From assembly GCA_019240215.1 (NCBI GenBank), contig JAFAYQ010000059.1, positions 1 through 41,633 on the forward strand: a stretch of 41,633 bases of DNA, written 5' to 3'. The translations under genes and the position numbers were made by a program. The notes beneath the pieces were generated by a model. That model made no database searches, was not told the DNA's origin, and saw only the letters and a program-made list of their open reading frames with translations. Below are positions 31,693-38,696 of this stretch, piece by piece; the stretch's first letter is position 1, and every line of letters starts with the position of its first letter. Source of the DNA: Actinomycetota bacterium (GTDB taxonomy: Bacteria; Actinomycetota; Actinomycetes; Streptosporangiales; Streptosporangiaceae).

Positions 31693-32453
31693 ACCTGCGA
31701 TCCTGCCGGTCCCAGCAGGCTGGTGAGGATCCGGGTCAGGGTGCGCTCGAACAACTCGTCGTCGGAGCGGGACGAGCCGGCGGTTGTGGTCGCGGCCGGG
31801 GGCGCGGAAACCTGGTCGGCCAGGGCGGCCGCCAGGTAGGGGTGACGGCCGTCGGCCACGACGCCGAACAGGTAGCCGCCGAGCGCGGTCTGCCACTGCG
31901 CCAGTTGCTGCCCGGCCTGCCGCTGGTCGGCTTCAGCCCGGGCCAGCAGCCGGACCAGGCCGGTGAACAGGCCGACCGTCTCCAGCCGTTCGGTGCTGGT
32001 CAGCGCGGTGCCGCCGAGGATCGCGAGGACCTGCTCGGTGAAGGCGATGGCGTTCGGCCCGGGCAGGCGGCCGGCTGAGGTCAGGTCGATCAGCCACGGG
32101 TGGCGGGCGAAGATCTGGCGGGCCTGGCGGGCCAGCCCGAGCAGCCCTGGTACGGGGCCACCCGGCGTGGCCGGCGTGGCCGGCGTGGCCGGCGTGGCTG
32201 GGGCGAAGCGGTACTCTCCGGCCACGTAGTCGGTCATCAGCTCGAGGATCTCGTCGCGGGTGTCCACGTAGCGGTACAGCGAAGCCGGGCCGGTCCCGAT
32301 CGCGGCCGCCACCGAGCGCATGGTCACCGCGACCAGGCCGCCCTGGTCGGCCAGGGTCACGGCGGCCCGGGCGATCTCGGCCCGGCTGTGCTCGGGGACC
32401 GGGCCGCGGGCGGACCGTTCCGGGCGCAACCAGATGCTAGACGGCTTTTCCAT
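31689..32453 (-). CDS. TetR-family regulator
   Basis: A 254-residue TetR. The HTH lies at 28-72 ('RAEIARAAVTLADQGGLVAV', 'MRSVAAAIGTGPASLYRYVD'), with a TetR_C_1-type ligand domain. Residues after the HTH include 'PATPATPATPATPG', encoded by four 9-bp repeats (32164-32199), an unusual flexible insert. ATG at 32453 is chosen because TACAGT lies exactly 7 nt upstream (32461-32466) and no Shine-Dalgarno is present, as in leaderless genes. It is divergent from an alpha/beta hydrolase through a duplicated 24-nt site, so it probably represses itself and that gene. Confidence 0.9.
   Translation of the reverse strand: MEKPSSIWLRPERSARGPVPEHSRAEIARAAVTLADQGGLVAVTMRSVAAAIGTGPASLYRYVDTRDEILELMTDYVAGEYRFAPATPATPATPATPGGPVPGLLGLARQARQIFARHPWLIDLTSAGRLPGPNAIAFTEQVLAILGGTALTSTERLETVGLFTGLVRLLARAEADQRQAGQQLAQWQTALGGYLFGVVADGRHPYLAAALADQVSAPPAATTTAGSSRSDDELFERTLTRILTSLLGPAGSQV
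32164..32199. repeat. 9-bp minisatellite in TetR gene
   Basis: Four tandem copies of GGCGTGGCC (last copy ends T) in the plus-strand reading encode ATP triplets of the TetR insert on the minus strand. Copy number is a multiple of three bases, so gains or losses keep the frame. Confidence 0.85.
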
Positions 32454-32508
32454 TGCGAACACTGTACTCAGTAACTAGGCTGTGGTTACAGCGAACAGTG
32501 ATCGCAAT
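32452..32508. promoter_or_regulatory. Inverted 24-nt duplication between TetR and hydrolase genes
   Basis: Arms at 32452-32475 (read on the minus strand) and 32485-32508 (read on the plus strand) share GTTAC, ACAGTG and TCGCAAT blocks and match at 18 of 24 positions, separated by 9 nt. The leftward arm contains the TetR -10 TACAGT and runs into its ATG. The rightward arm contains AACAGT just before the hydrolase start. Each arm is thus both promoter and candidate TetR site. Confidence 0.7.
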
Positions 32509-32522
32509 ACATGGAGGATGGG

Positions 32523-33662
32523 ATGGCTGAGGCGACGGGGGCAGGAGTGGCGGGCGACAGCGCTGGGCCGGCCGAGGCGGCGGGAGCGGGCGAGGCTGGG
32601 CCGGCCGAGGGGGCGCGAACCGACGGGCCTGGGCCGGCCGAGGCAGCGGGAGCCGACGGGCCTGGGCCGGCCGAGGCGGCGGGAACCGACGGGGCCGGGC
32701 CGGCCGGGGCGGCGGTCGATGGGACCGGAGCGGCGGGAGCGGGCGGGGCGGGGTCGTGGGAGGAGGCCTGGACGGGGACCGAGTACGCCCGCAACGGGGT
32801 GGTGCGGATCGCCTACGACCAGCTGGTGGGGGCGGACGGGGATCCGCTGCTGCTGATCATGGGGCTCGGGGTGTCCCGGTTCTGGTGGCCGACCGGGCTG
32901 GCGCGGGAGTTCGCCGGCCAGGGGTTCGCGGTCGCCCGCTACGACCAGCGGGACGCCGGGCAGTCCACCCGGATGCCGGGCACCGGCCCGCGCAACCCGT
33001 TCGCGGCGGTGGCCCGGCGGCGGAGCGTCTACACCTCCGAGGACATGACCGACGACGCGGTGGCGGTGCTGGACGCGCTCGGCTGGGCGCGGGCGCACGT
33101 GTTCGGCGCCTCGCTGGGCGGGCTGATCGCTCAGCGGGTGGCGCTGCGGCACCCGGACCGGGTGCTGAGCGTGACCTCGGACGCGGCCATCCCCAGCGAC
33201 GCCGCGGGGCTGGCGGCCGGCCGCTACGTGCGGTTCGGGCTGCTGGCCAAGCTGGCCCGGACCAAGTTCCCGGCCGGGCGCGAGGGCGACATCCAGGCGG
33301 CGCTGGCGGTGGCCCGGGGCGTCGCCTCGCCCGCCTACCCGTTCGACGAGCAGGCGGCCCGCGAGTGGATCGAGCGCGAGGTGGACGCCGGTCCGCGGGA
33401 CACCGAGGCCCAGGCCCGGCAGGCGGGCGCATCCTGGCATGGCCCCAAGCTGCGCGAGCTGAAGCAGCCGACGCTGGTCCTGCACGGCGACCACGACCCG
33501 ATCCTGCGGGTCAGCGCGGCCCGTGCCACCGCCCGGGCGATACCCGGTGCGCGGCTGGTGATCTTGCCGGGCGTGGGCCACGACCTGCCCGAGCCGCTCT
33601 GGCCGACGATCGCCCGCGAGGTCCGGGCGGTGGCCGACCGGGCGGCCCGGCCCGCCGGGTGA
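32523..33662 (+). CDS. Alpha/beta hydrolase with repeat-rich N-terminus
   Basis: A 379-residue protein. Residues 1-~75 are a low-complexity A/G/P/E tail built from 11-residue repeats (GPAEAAGADGP type), absent from usual relatives. From ~80 a canonical alpha/beta hydrolase follows: 'DPLLLIMGLGVSRFWWP' (oxyanion strand), nucleophile Ser in 'VFGASLGGLIAQ', Asp in 'LVLHGDHDPILR' and His in 'LPGVGHDLPEPL'. The triad is complete, so it should be an esterase, lipase or related hydrolase. GGAGG at 32513-32517 favours ATG 32523; ATG 32511 is also possible. It is probably regulated by the divergent TetR protein. The tail may tether or solubilise the enzyme. Confidence 0.9.
   Translation: MAEATGAGVAGDSAGPAEAAGAGEAGPAEGARTDGPGPAEAAGADGPGPAEAAGTDGAGPAGAAVDGTGAAGAGGAGSWEEAWTGTEYARNGVVRIAYDQLVGADGDPLLLIMGLGVSRFWWPTGLAREFAGQGFAVARYDQRDAGQSTRMPGTGPRNPFAAVARRRSVYTSEDMTDDAVAVLDALGWARAHVFGASLGGLIAQRVALRHPDRVLSVTSDAAIPSDAAGLAAGRYVRFGLLAKLARTKFPAGREGDIQAALAVARGVASPAYPFDEQAAREWIEREVDAGPRDTEAQARQAGASWHGPKLRELKQPTLVLHGDHDPILRVSAARATARAIPGARLVILPGVGHDLPEPLWPTIAREVRAVADRAARPAG
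32565..32729. repeat. 33-bp coding minisatellite
   Basis: Five imperfect tandem copies of a 33-bp unit, each starting GGGCCGGCC, encode the 11-residue repeats at the hydrolase N-terminus. The last copy is the most diverged. Confidence 0.85.
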
Positions 33663-33717
33663 GCGGGGGCCACTCGGCGGCCAGCGGGACGGCGGCCAGC
33701 CCGGCCGAGGCGGCGGC

Positions 33718-34671
33718 TCAGCCGGGCAGCGGGGCGGCTGAGTCGGCGGTGTCGACGCCGTCCGGGGTGATGACGTAGCCGTCCACGTCGACCACTTCCG
33801 GTTCGGCGGCCGGGGCCGGGGTGGGGGACGAAACCCGGGTGGCCGACGGGGGCAGCGGTGAGACCGGGGCATGGATCGGGCCGCGAACCGAGAACGGGGC
33901 CGGGACCGGTCCGGTGAACCGGGCCGGGCTGGGGCCCCAGGGCAGCCGGGCCCGGGTGCGGGCGGTGACCGGGGTGGCGGCCGGGGCCGGTGGGGCGGCT
34001 GATACGACCGGGGCGGCTGATGCGACCGGGGTGGCCGATGCGACCGGGGTGGCCGATGCGACTGGGGTGGCCGAGGTGGCTGGGACCGGAGCGGCTGGGG
34101 CATCCGCGGCGACCGGGGCACCCAGGACGACGGGGAGGGGCGCCGGATGGGCGGAACGGGCCGGACGAGCGTGGCGGGCGACGGGCGGGACGCCGTAGTC
34201 GCGGGCGAACAACGCCGGCTCCGAGCCGAGCCGGGCGATGCCCGGGGGCCGGGCCGGGAGCGCGGGGAGCGCGGGGTGCAGCCGGGTCAGGACCGGGCGC
34301 AGGTGGCGGACGGCGCTGGTGACCGGGGCGGGCAGCAGCGGGGCGGCCGGGTGGCAGGTGAGGGCGGGGCGAGCGGGTGCCGGGACCCGGCGGTCGACCA
34401 CGTTGACCAGGAGGTTGGGGCGGGCGGCGAGGGCCTGCTGGCAGCGGAAACGGCAGGTGGTGCAGGCGCCGGTCGCGGCCCGGCGACGGCGGATGTGGCG
34501 GGTGAGCCAGACCAGGGCGATGGCGGCGGCGACCTCGACGCCGAGGATGAAGGCGATCTCCAGCACGGTGCCGAACATGCCCAGCACGTGGCCGATCATC
34601 TTGTGCCACAGGAGGTAGATACTGACGCCGATCAACGCGAGAGTGCCGGTACTGGGGGCGTAGCAGACCAT
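33718..34671 (-). CDS. Two-helix membrane protein with repeat tail
   Basis: A 317-residue protein of unknown family. Two TM helices lie at about 9-55 ('GTLALIGVSIYLLW', 'MFGTVLEIAFILGVEVAAAI'), then a basic stretch ('RHIRRRRAA') that is probably cytoplasmic, and a cysteine cluster 'ACTTCRFRCQ' that could bind metal. The C-terminal ~190 residues are Pro/Ala/Val-rich and disordered, including 6-residue ATPVAS repeats from an 18-bp array (33992-34081), and end in 'EVVDVDGYVITPDGVD'. ATG at 34671 has GGAAGAGAG upstream; an ATG at 34725 would add 18 residues without a ribosome site. A promoter lies at 34745-34773. The function is unknown. Confidence 0.7.
   Translation of the reverse strand: MVCYAPSTGTLALIGVSIYLLWHKMIGHVLGMFGTVLEIAFILGVEVAAAIALVWLTRHIRRRRAATGACTTCRFRCQQALAARPNLLVNVVDRRVPAPARPALTCHPAAPLLPAPVTSAVRHLRPVLTRLHPALPALPARPPGIARLGSEPALFARDYGVPPVARHARPARSAHPAPLPVVLGAPVAADAPAAPVPATSATPVASATPVASATPVASAAPVVSAAPPAPAATPVTARTRARLPWGPSPARFTGPVPAPFSVRGPIHAPVSPLPPSATRVSSPTPAPAAEPEVVDVDGYVITPDGVDTADSAAPLPG
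33992..34081. repeat. 18-bp coding minisatellite
   Basis: Five tandem copies of an 18-bp unit of the form GGGGyGGCyGATGCGACC. They encode the alternating ATPVAS units on the minus strand in the tail of the membrane protein. Confidence 0.82.
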
Positions 34672-34744
34672 CGGTCGCTCTCTTCCTGCTGCTCGAGCCG
34701 GTGCCGGGTCGTCGCGCTGCGCCATTGGAGCGACACTAAGCGCG

Positions 34745-34773
34745 ATTCTCTCTCGCAATTGCCTCGCTGTAAA
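34745..34773 (-). promoter_or_regulatory. Promoter for membrane-protein gene
   Basis: On the minus strand TTTACA (34773-34768), a 17-nt spacer and GAGAAT (34750-34745) form a good vegetative-type promoter. Transcription would begin near 34738, about 65 nt before the ATG at 34671. The area is clearly less GC-rich than its surroundings. Confidence 0.55.
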
Positions 34774-34810
34774 CGGCCAATCTCCTGGCCTAATACCGCG
34801 AAAGCGACAC

Positions 34811-34871
34811 GCGGTGAGCCCTCGCAAACGCAAGTGTGTAGCTGGTGGGCAGCGCCAACGAGGCTCACCGC
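34811..34871. repeat. Long-loop inverted repeat
   Basis: GCGGTGAGCC (34811-34820) is perfectly complementary to GGCTCACCGC (34862-34871); three more pairs form if one C is bulged. The 41-nt loop is AT-richer. It lies 49 nt past the stop of the minus-strand deaminase gene and upstream of the membrane-protein promoter. It may be a transcript end or a regulatory structure. Confidence 0.5.
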
Positions 34872-34919
34872 TGGCAACGTAACCCGGGCCACGGCCGCCG
34901 CGCGACCCACTACGCAGAT

Positions 34920-35921
34920 TCAGTGCTGGACGGCACCGGCCAGGGCGGCGTCGACCTCGGCCTTCCAGCGCCGCTTGTCAGCCGCGGGCGCGAAACAGGC
35001 GTCGAACGAGTTACGGGCCAGCACCGCGAACTGCTCGGGGCCGAGGCCGAGCTCGCGGCCGACGGCGGCCACGTTGTCGTCCAGGTAGCCGCCGAAGTAG
35101 GCCGGGTCGTCGCTGTTGAGGGTGACCCGCAGGCCCGCCTCCAGCATGGCCGGCAGCGGGTGCTCGGCCATCGAGTTCACCGCCCGCAGGGCCACGTTGG
35201 ACAGCGGGCACACGGTCAGCGGGACCTGGTCGGCCCGCAGCCGCTGGACCAGGGCCGGGTCCTCCATGGCGCGGATGCCGTGGTCGATGCGCTCCACCCC
35301 GAGCAGGTCGAGGGCCTCCCAGACGTAGTCCGGGCCGCCCTCCTCACCGGCGTGGGCCACCCGGTGCAGGCCTTCGGCCGCGGCCCGCGCGAACACCGCC
35401 TTGAACAGCGACGGCGGGTAGCCGACCTCGGTCGAGTCGAGGCCGACGCCGATGAACTGGTCGCGGAACGGCAGCGCGGCGGTCAGCGTCTCGTCGGCCG
35501 CCTCGGCCCCCAGGTTGCGCAGGAAGCACACAATCAGGTCGGCCGACAGCCCGTGCCGGGCCCGCGCGTCGGCCAGGGCGCCGGACAGGCCTGCGAACAC
35601 GGTGGCCAGCGGCACGCCGTAGCCCAGGTGGGTCTGCGGGTCGAAGAAGATCTCCGCCCGGCGCACCCCGGCCGCCGCCGCCCGCTCCAGATAGGCGGCC
35701 GCAAGGTCGTAGAAGTCCTGGTCGGTACGCAGCACCGGCAGGCTGGCGTAATAGATGTCGAGGAACGACTGCAGGTCGGCGAACCGGTAGCGGGCCCGCA
35801 GCTCGGCCAGGTCGGTGGTGGCCAGCGCCACCCCGTTACGGGCGGCCAGCGCGACCAGCAGCTCCGGCTCGAGCGTGCCCTCGATGTGCAGGTGCAGCTC
35901 GGCGGCAGGCAACGGCGTCAC
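34920..35921 (-). CDS. Adenosine deaminase family, adenine-deaminase type
   Basis: A 333-residue metal-dependent deaminase. Zinc ligands are in 'ELHLHIEGTLEPELL' (His10, His12), with 'RVAHAGEEGGPDYVWEAL' (His and catalytic Glu), 'ERIDHGIRAMEDPAL' and 'TLNSDDPAYFGGY' (Asp pair). Features such as HxHxEGTLEPE, 'RAEIFFDPQTH', 'SLFKAVFARAAAEG' and 'PAYFGGY' match the bacterial/fungal adenine deaminases (EC 3.5.4.2) better than true adenosine deaminases, so adenine to hypoxanthine in purine salvage is my preferred reading. The start is GTG 35921 with AAGGGG 7 nt upstream. It lies 13 nt after the HspR-like gene, probably in one operon. Confidence 0.88.
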   Translation of the reverse strand: MTPLPAAELHLHIEGTLEPELLVALAARNGVALATTDLAELRARYRFADLQSFLDIYYASLPVLRTDQDFYDLAAAYLERAAAAGVRRAEIFFDPQTHLGYGVPLATVFAGLSGALADARARHGLSADLIVCFLRNLGAEAADETLTAALPFRDQFIGVGLDSTEVGYPPSLFKAVFARAAAEGLHRVAHAGEEGGPDYVWEALDLLGVERIDHGIRAMEDPALVQRLRADQVPLTVCPLSNVALRAVNSMAEHPLPAMLEAGLRVTLNSDDPAYFGGYLDDNVAAVGRELGLGPEQFAVLARNSFDACFAPAADKRRWKAEVDAALAGAVQH

Positions 35922-35934
35922 AGCGGCCCCTTCC

Positions 35935-36261
35935 TCATTCGGGGTCGAGCCGGCGGTACGCGGCCAGCTGGCGGGCGAGCTCGTCCCGCTCCCGGGTGAC
36001 CTGCGCGAGTTGCTGCTCCAGCTCGATGATCCGGCGGATGGCGGGCAACGTCATCCCCTCGCCCATCATGATTACCACCTGCTGCACGCGCACGATGTCA
36101 TGACGGCTGTACCGGCGCTGGCCGCCGGCCGACCGCTCCGGCGACACGGCCTGCTGGTCGTCGATGCGGCGGAGCAGCGCCTGCTGGATGGCCAGCATCG
36201 AGAAGACCTGGCCGACGGTGCAGAACGGCGTGTGCTCGTCGTCCAGCATGGGTAGCCGCAT
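35935..36261 (-). CDS. HspR-like MerR regulator
   Basis: A 108-residue MerR-type protein closest to HspR-like heat-shock repressors. The wing 'SPERSAGGQRRYSRHDIVRV' is very typical, and is followed by 'GMTLPAIRRIIELEQQLAQV', the coiled-coil dimer helix. The first HTH helices ('FCTVGQVFSMLAIQQALLRR') are more diverged. The start at 36261 has AGGAGG 5 nt upstream. It is downstream of hsp20 behind a terminator-like hairpin and upstream of the deaminase. No HAIR element (CTTGAGT-N7-ACTCAAG) was seen nearby. Confidence 0.85.
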   Translation of the reverse strand: MRLPMLDDEHTPFCTVGQVFSMLAIQQALLRRIDDQQAVSPERSAGGQRRYSRHDIVRVQQVVIMMGEGMTLPAIRRIIELEQQLAQVTRERDELARQLAAYRRLDPE

Positions 36262-36287
36262 CGGTCCTCCTTCCTGCTGCCCACACG

Positions 36288-36338
36288 ATAAAGCCTGGCC
36301 GGCCCGGTGCGGTGATCACCCGCACGGGCCGACCAGGC
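36288..36338 (-). terminator. Terminator/attenuator between hsp20 and hspR-like genes
   Basis: On the minus strand, arms at 36338-36320 and 36312-36293 form a stem of about 19 bp with one mismatch and one bulge around a TGATCA core. TTTAT follows directly (36292-36288). This is the most terminator-like structure in the window. It sits between the hsp20 stop and the regulator start, so it may let hsp20 be expressed at a different level from the genes below. Confidence 0.65.
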
Positions 36339-36352
36339 CGGGTAGCACCGAG

Positions 36353-36685
36353 TCAGCTGTTGAAGGACGCCTCGACCGCGGCGCTGTCGAGCGCGTCGGA
36401 CAGGCGGACGCGGCGGGTGAAGGTCCCCGTGACCCGCTCGCGGATGAACAGCTTGTCGCCCGCGGCGTACTCCTCGTCCCGCTTGGCGGTCACCGTCAGC
36501 ACGCCGCGGTCCACGGTCACGTCGATCGGCGCCGGGTCGACACCCGGCAGGTCGAAGCGGAGCGCAACCTCGCCGTCCCGCCGCACCGCGTCCATCGGCA
36601 TCCCGGCACCGCCGCCGGGGCGCTGGGCGAGCCGGTTGAACTGGCGCTCGAACTGCACGAACGGGTCAAACGTGGTCAGCACCAT
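36353..36685 (-). CDS. Truncated Hsp20/alpha-crystallin protein
   Basis: A 110-residue small heat-shock protein. 'FDPFVQFERQFNRL' is the usual N-terminus and 'MDAVRRDGEVALRFDLPGVD' begins the alpha-crystallin domain, followed by 'IDVTVDRGVLTVTAKRDEEY' and 'RERVTGTFTRRVRLSDAL'. It stops at 'AAVEASFNS', where relatives continue with GVLTV/IPV strands, the IxI tail and ~30 more residues. Loss of the last strands should affect oligomer assembly. The minus-strand bases after the stop do not restore the family in another frame that I can see. ATG at 36685 has no ribosome site and lies 17 nt after the upstream gene, so coupled translation is likely. Confidence 0.82.
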   Translation of the reverse strand: MVLTTFDPFVQFERQFNRLAQRPGGGAGMPMDAVRRDGEVALRFDLPGVDPAPIDVTVDRGVLTVTAKRDEEYAAGDKLFIRERVTGTFTRRVRLSDALDSAAVEASFNS

Positions 36686-36702
36686 GGCTCGGAGAGGAAA
36701 TT

Positions 36703-37509
36703 TCAGCCGTAGGCGTGGCGGAGCAAGGCGCGGCGCAGCGCGGGCACGAACCCGATCGTGATCAGCAGCGTGACCACGGCGGCCGACAGGAAGACGCCGG
36801 GGCCGCCGTTGGTGGTGACCGGCATCGAGGTGGCGGTCCCGAGGTAGGTCAGGCCGACCGTGAGTCCGCCGAACAGGCAGGCCGCCACGGTCGGGACGAA
36901 CGCCTCCGGCAGCAGGTCAGCGCGCCAGCCGCGCTGGCGCTGGTAGCGGCGGGCGAGCAGGTAGCCACCGAGCAGGACCAGGCCTGGTATCAGCGTGAGC
37001 AGGCGCAGGGTGACCGCGTCGCTGCTGGTCTCGAGCATGGCGGCCTGGCTGCAGCTCTGGGCGTGGGTCCAGATGTTCATCCAGTAAGTGCACGCGGACA
37101 GGGAGAGCGCCCGGTCGGCCGGGGACGGGTTGCCGCCGACGAACCGGGGTCCGAGGATCTCGTTCATGGCGAAGGCGACGAGGCCGCTGCCGGCCACCGC
37201 CAGCACCGCGATCGAGGTCAGCTTCCAGGCGCTCATGACCAGCTCGCCCAGCACCGCCACCGGCGGGACGCGCCTGGCGTGGGCGCGGACCACAGCCCGG
37301 ACCGAGCCGAAGCTGGAGACCGCCGCCTCCTGCGCCTCCCGCTCGGACAGGCCCGCCTCGACGCCGACAGCGGTCGCTTCGCGCAGATGGTCCTCGGCCT
37401 CGGCGAGGATGCGACGGGCCTGGCGCGGGGTGGTATGAAGGCTGACATAGAGCTGATCCAGGTAGTCCTCGACAGGGTCGATGGGGCCGGTGGGCCGGTC
37501 GGGGCTCAT
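36703..37509 (-). CDS. Permease-prefix (HAAS/DUF1700-like) membrane protein
   Basis: A 268-residue protein. Residues 1-80 are the cytoplasmic permease-prefix/HAAS helical domain ('VEDYLDQLYVSLHTTPRQAR', 'AEDHLREATAVGVEAGLSE', 'EAVSSFG' after an Ala pair). About five TM helices follow from residue 97. Such proteins form operons with PadR regulators and are thought to take part in envelope signalling. The ATG overlaps the PadR stop as ATGA, so translation is coupled. The downstream hsp20 lies 17 nt away. Confidence 0.86.
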   Translation of the reverse strand: MSPDRPTGPIDPVEDYLDQLYVSLHTTPRQARRILAEAEDHLREATAVGVEAGLSEREAQEAAVSSFGSVRAVVRAHARRVPPVAVLGELVMSAWKLTSIAVLAVAGSGLVAFAMNEILGPRFVGGNPSPADRALSLSACTYWMNIWTHAQSCSQAAMLETSSDAVTLRLLTLIPGLVLLGGYLLARRYQRQRGWRADLLPEAFVPTVAACLFGGLTVGLTYLGTATSMPVTTNGGPGVFLSAAVVTLLITIGFVPALRRALLRHAYG

Positions 37510-37829
37510 GCCAGACCGCCCACGACCGCCCGGACACCAGTGGCGAAGCGGTTCCACTCGGTCCGTTCGGCCGCCAGCGCCTCGGCCCCGAGGTCGGTCA
37601 GCGCGTAGACCCGCCGCCGGCGGCCCTCCCCCGCCGCCCACGAGCTGGCCAGCAACCGGGCGTCCTCGAGCCGGTGCAAAGCCGGGTAGATCGTGCCCTC
37701 CGGCAGGTCGAAGGTGCCGTCGCTGCGTTCCCGGAGGGCGGCGATGATCGCGTACCCGTGGGCCGGGCCGGCCGCCAGCACCGACAGCAGCAGCAGGTCG
37801 AGGTGCCCCTTGATCCGTTCACGATTCAT
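37506..37829 (-). CDS. PadR-family transcriptional regulator
   Basis: A 107-residue PadR-s1 protein: 'GHLDLLLLSVLAAGPAHGYA' (helix 1-2), 'FDLPEGTIYPALHRLEDARL' (recognition helix) and 'RRRRVYALTDLGAEALAAER' (wing and C-terminal helix). It controls its own operon with the permease-prefix protein, judging by the operator at 37838-37859. TAGAAT is 8 nt upstream of the ATG, so the messenger is probably leaderless. Confidence 0.92.
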   Translation of the reverse strand: MNRERIKGHLDLLLLSVLAAGPAHGYAIIAALRERSDGTFDLPEGTIYPALHRLEDARLLASSWAAGEGRRRRVYALTDLGAEALAAERTEWNRFATGVRAVVGGLA

Positions 37830-37837
37830 ACCTCGAA

Positions 37838-37859
37838 ATTCTAGGCATCGGAGTCCTAG
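37838..37859. promoter_or_regulatory. PadR operator over -10 element
   Basis: CTAGG (37841-37845) and CCTAG (37855-37859) form an inverted repeat with a 9-nt spacer. The left arm overlaps the minus-strand TAGAAT -10 (37838-37843). A dimer bound here would block the PadR promoter. Confidence 0.62.
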
Positions 37860-37883
37860 GTGTCCAGGGTTTGAGGGCGGGCG

Positions 37884-37973
37884 CGCTTCTTGCTGTTATC
37901 AGATTGAGTGGGCGGCGGGTTGCCGGAAGACGGACGGCCGCAGAGGCGGGAATCCGCTTCTTGCTGTTATCAG
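37884..37973. repeat. 19-nt direct repeat pair
   Basis: CGCTTCTTGCTGTTATCAG occurs twice, exactly, at 37884-37902 and 37955-37973. Only the second copy is followed by the bases that complete a 7-bp hairpin. No gene or transposase is adjacent. Confidence 0.85.
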
Positions 37974-38145
37974 CAAGGATGGCCGACGGGGGCGGGCAGC
38001 AGTGAGGGGTGCGTCGGATGACCGGGCCCGGGACCGGGGCAGGCAGCGGTGAAGGGCGGGCGCAGTGAGCGGGCCCGGGACCGGAGCGGGCCACCGGAGT
38101 ACGGCAGATGCTGGCCGGTCACGGTAAATAAACGGCCAGCGGGAC

Positions 38146-38529
38146 TCAGGCGGGCCCGGCGACACCGATGAGGTTGCCCTCGGGGTCGGTGAAGTGGCCG
38201 ATCACCAGGCCGGTCGGGGCCCGTGCGGGGCCCAGCTGACGTTTACCACCCAGACGCTCGGCTTTGGCCAGCGCGGCCTCGACGTCGGGGACGCCGACGT
38301 AGAAGATCGTGTGGCTCGGGTAACGGGCGCCGCCGCCGATACCGCCGGGGATGCCGCCCCCGTCGGGAGTCGTGACGCGGTCGATGAAGCCGTAGTCGGA
38401 CGGCTCGGACACCGCCTCCGCGACCGGGGCACTGGTGTCGAACCGCCAGCCGAACAGCTCAGCGAAATAGTCCCGGAGCTTTTGCGGGTCCTGGCCGATG
38501 ATCTCGAAGTGCACGACCGGATTCGTCAT
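38146..38529 (-). CDS. VOC family protein
   Basis: A 127-residue VOC/glyoxalase-like protein. 'VVHFEIIGQDPQKLRDYFAE' followed by 'LFGWRFD' is the classic N-terminal half, and 'HTIFYVGVPDVEAALAKAER' and 'GHFTDPEGNLIGVAG' are the C-terminal half. His, Glu and related positions suit a metal site. The reaction is unknown; antibiotic or aldehyde binding are possible. ATG at 38529 has GAGGAGG 5 nt upstream. Confidence 0.9.
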   Translation of the reverse strand: MTNPVVHFEIIGQDPQKLRDYFAELFGWRFDTSAPVAEAVSEPSDYGFIDRVTTPDGGGIPGGIGGGARYPSHTIFYVGVPDVEAALAKAERLGGKRQLGPARAPTGLVIGHFTDPEGNLIGVAGPA

Positions 38530-38696
38530 GGGTCCTCCTCTGGTGTTGGCTCCTAGGTTGTGACTGCGGCGGCGCGGCAACTTCATCGGAGACTGGTCCT
38601 GGCCGTCCCAGGAAGATTGGGGGGCTGGCTGGGTAGGGGGCCCGGCGGCAGAGTGGAGTGGTCCGGGGGCAACCGCGTCCGGGCAGAAAGGAATTC

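Larger units (their letters stand above)
37830..38145. other. 316-nt noncoding region with direct repeats
   Basis: No credible gene; open frames here have atypical composition. It holds the PadR operator and a 19-nt exact direct repeat (CGCTTCTTGCTGTTATCAG at 37884-37902 and 37955-37973, 71 nt apart). Near-duplicate GGGCCCGGGACCGG units occur at about 38024-38038 and 38071-38084. The second 19-mer extends into a hairpin, CTTGCTG-TTAT-CAGCAAG (37960-37977). Confidence 0.6.

Noticed and set aside
37819..38094. An open minus-strand frame of 91 codons in the region of direct repeats.
   Set aside because: No ribosome site, repeat-driven and Pro/Ser/Arg-rich, with an N-terminus overlapping nothing meaningful; it looks like noncoding sequence.
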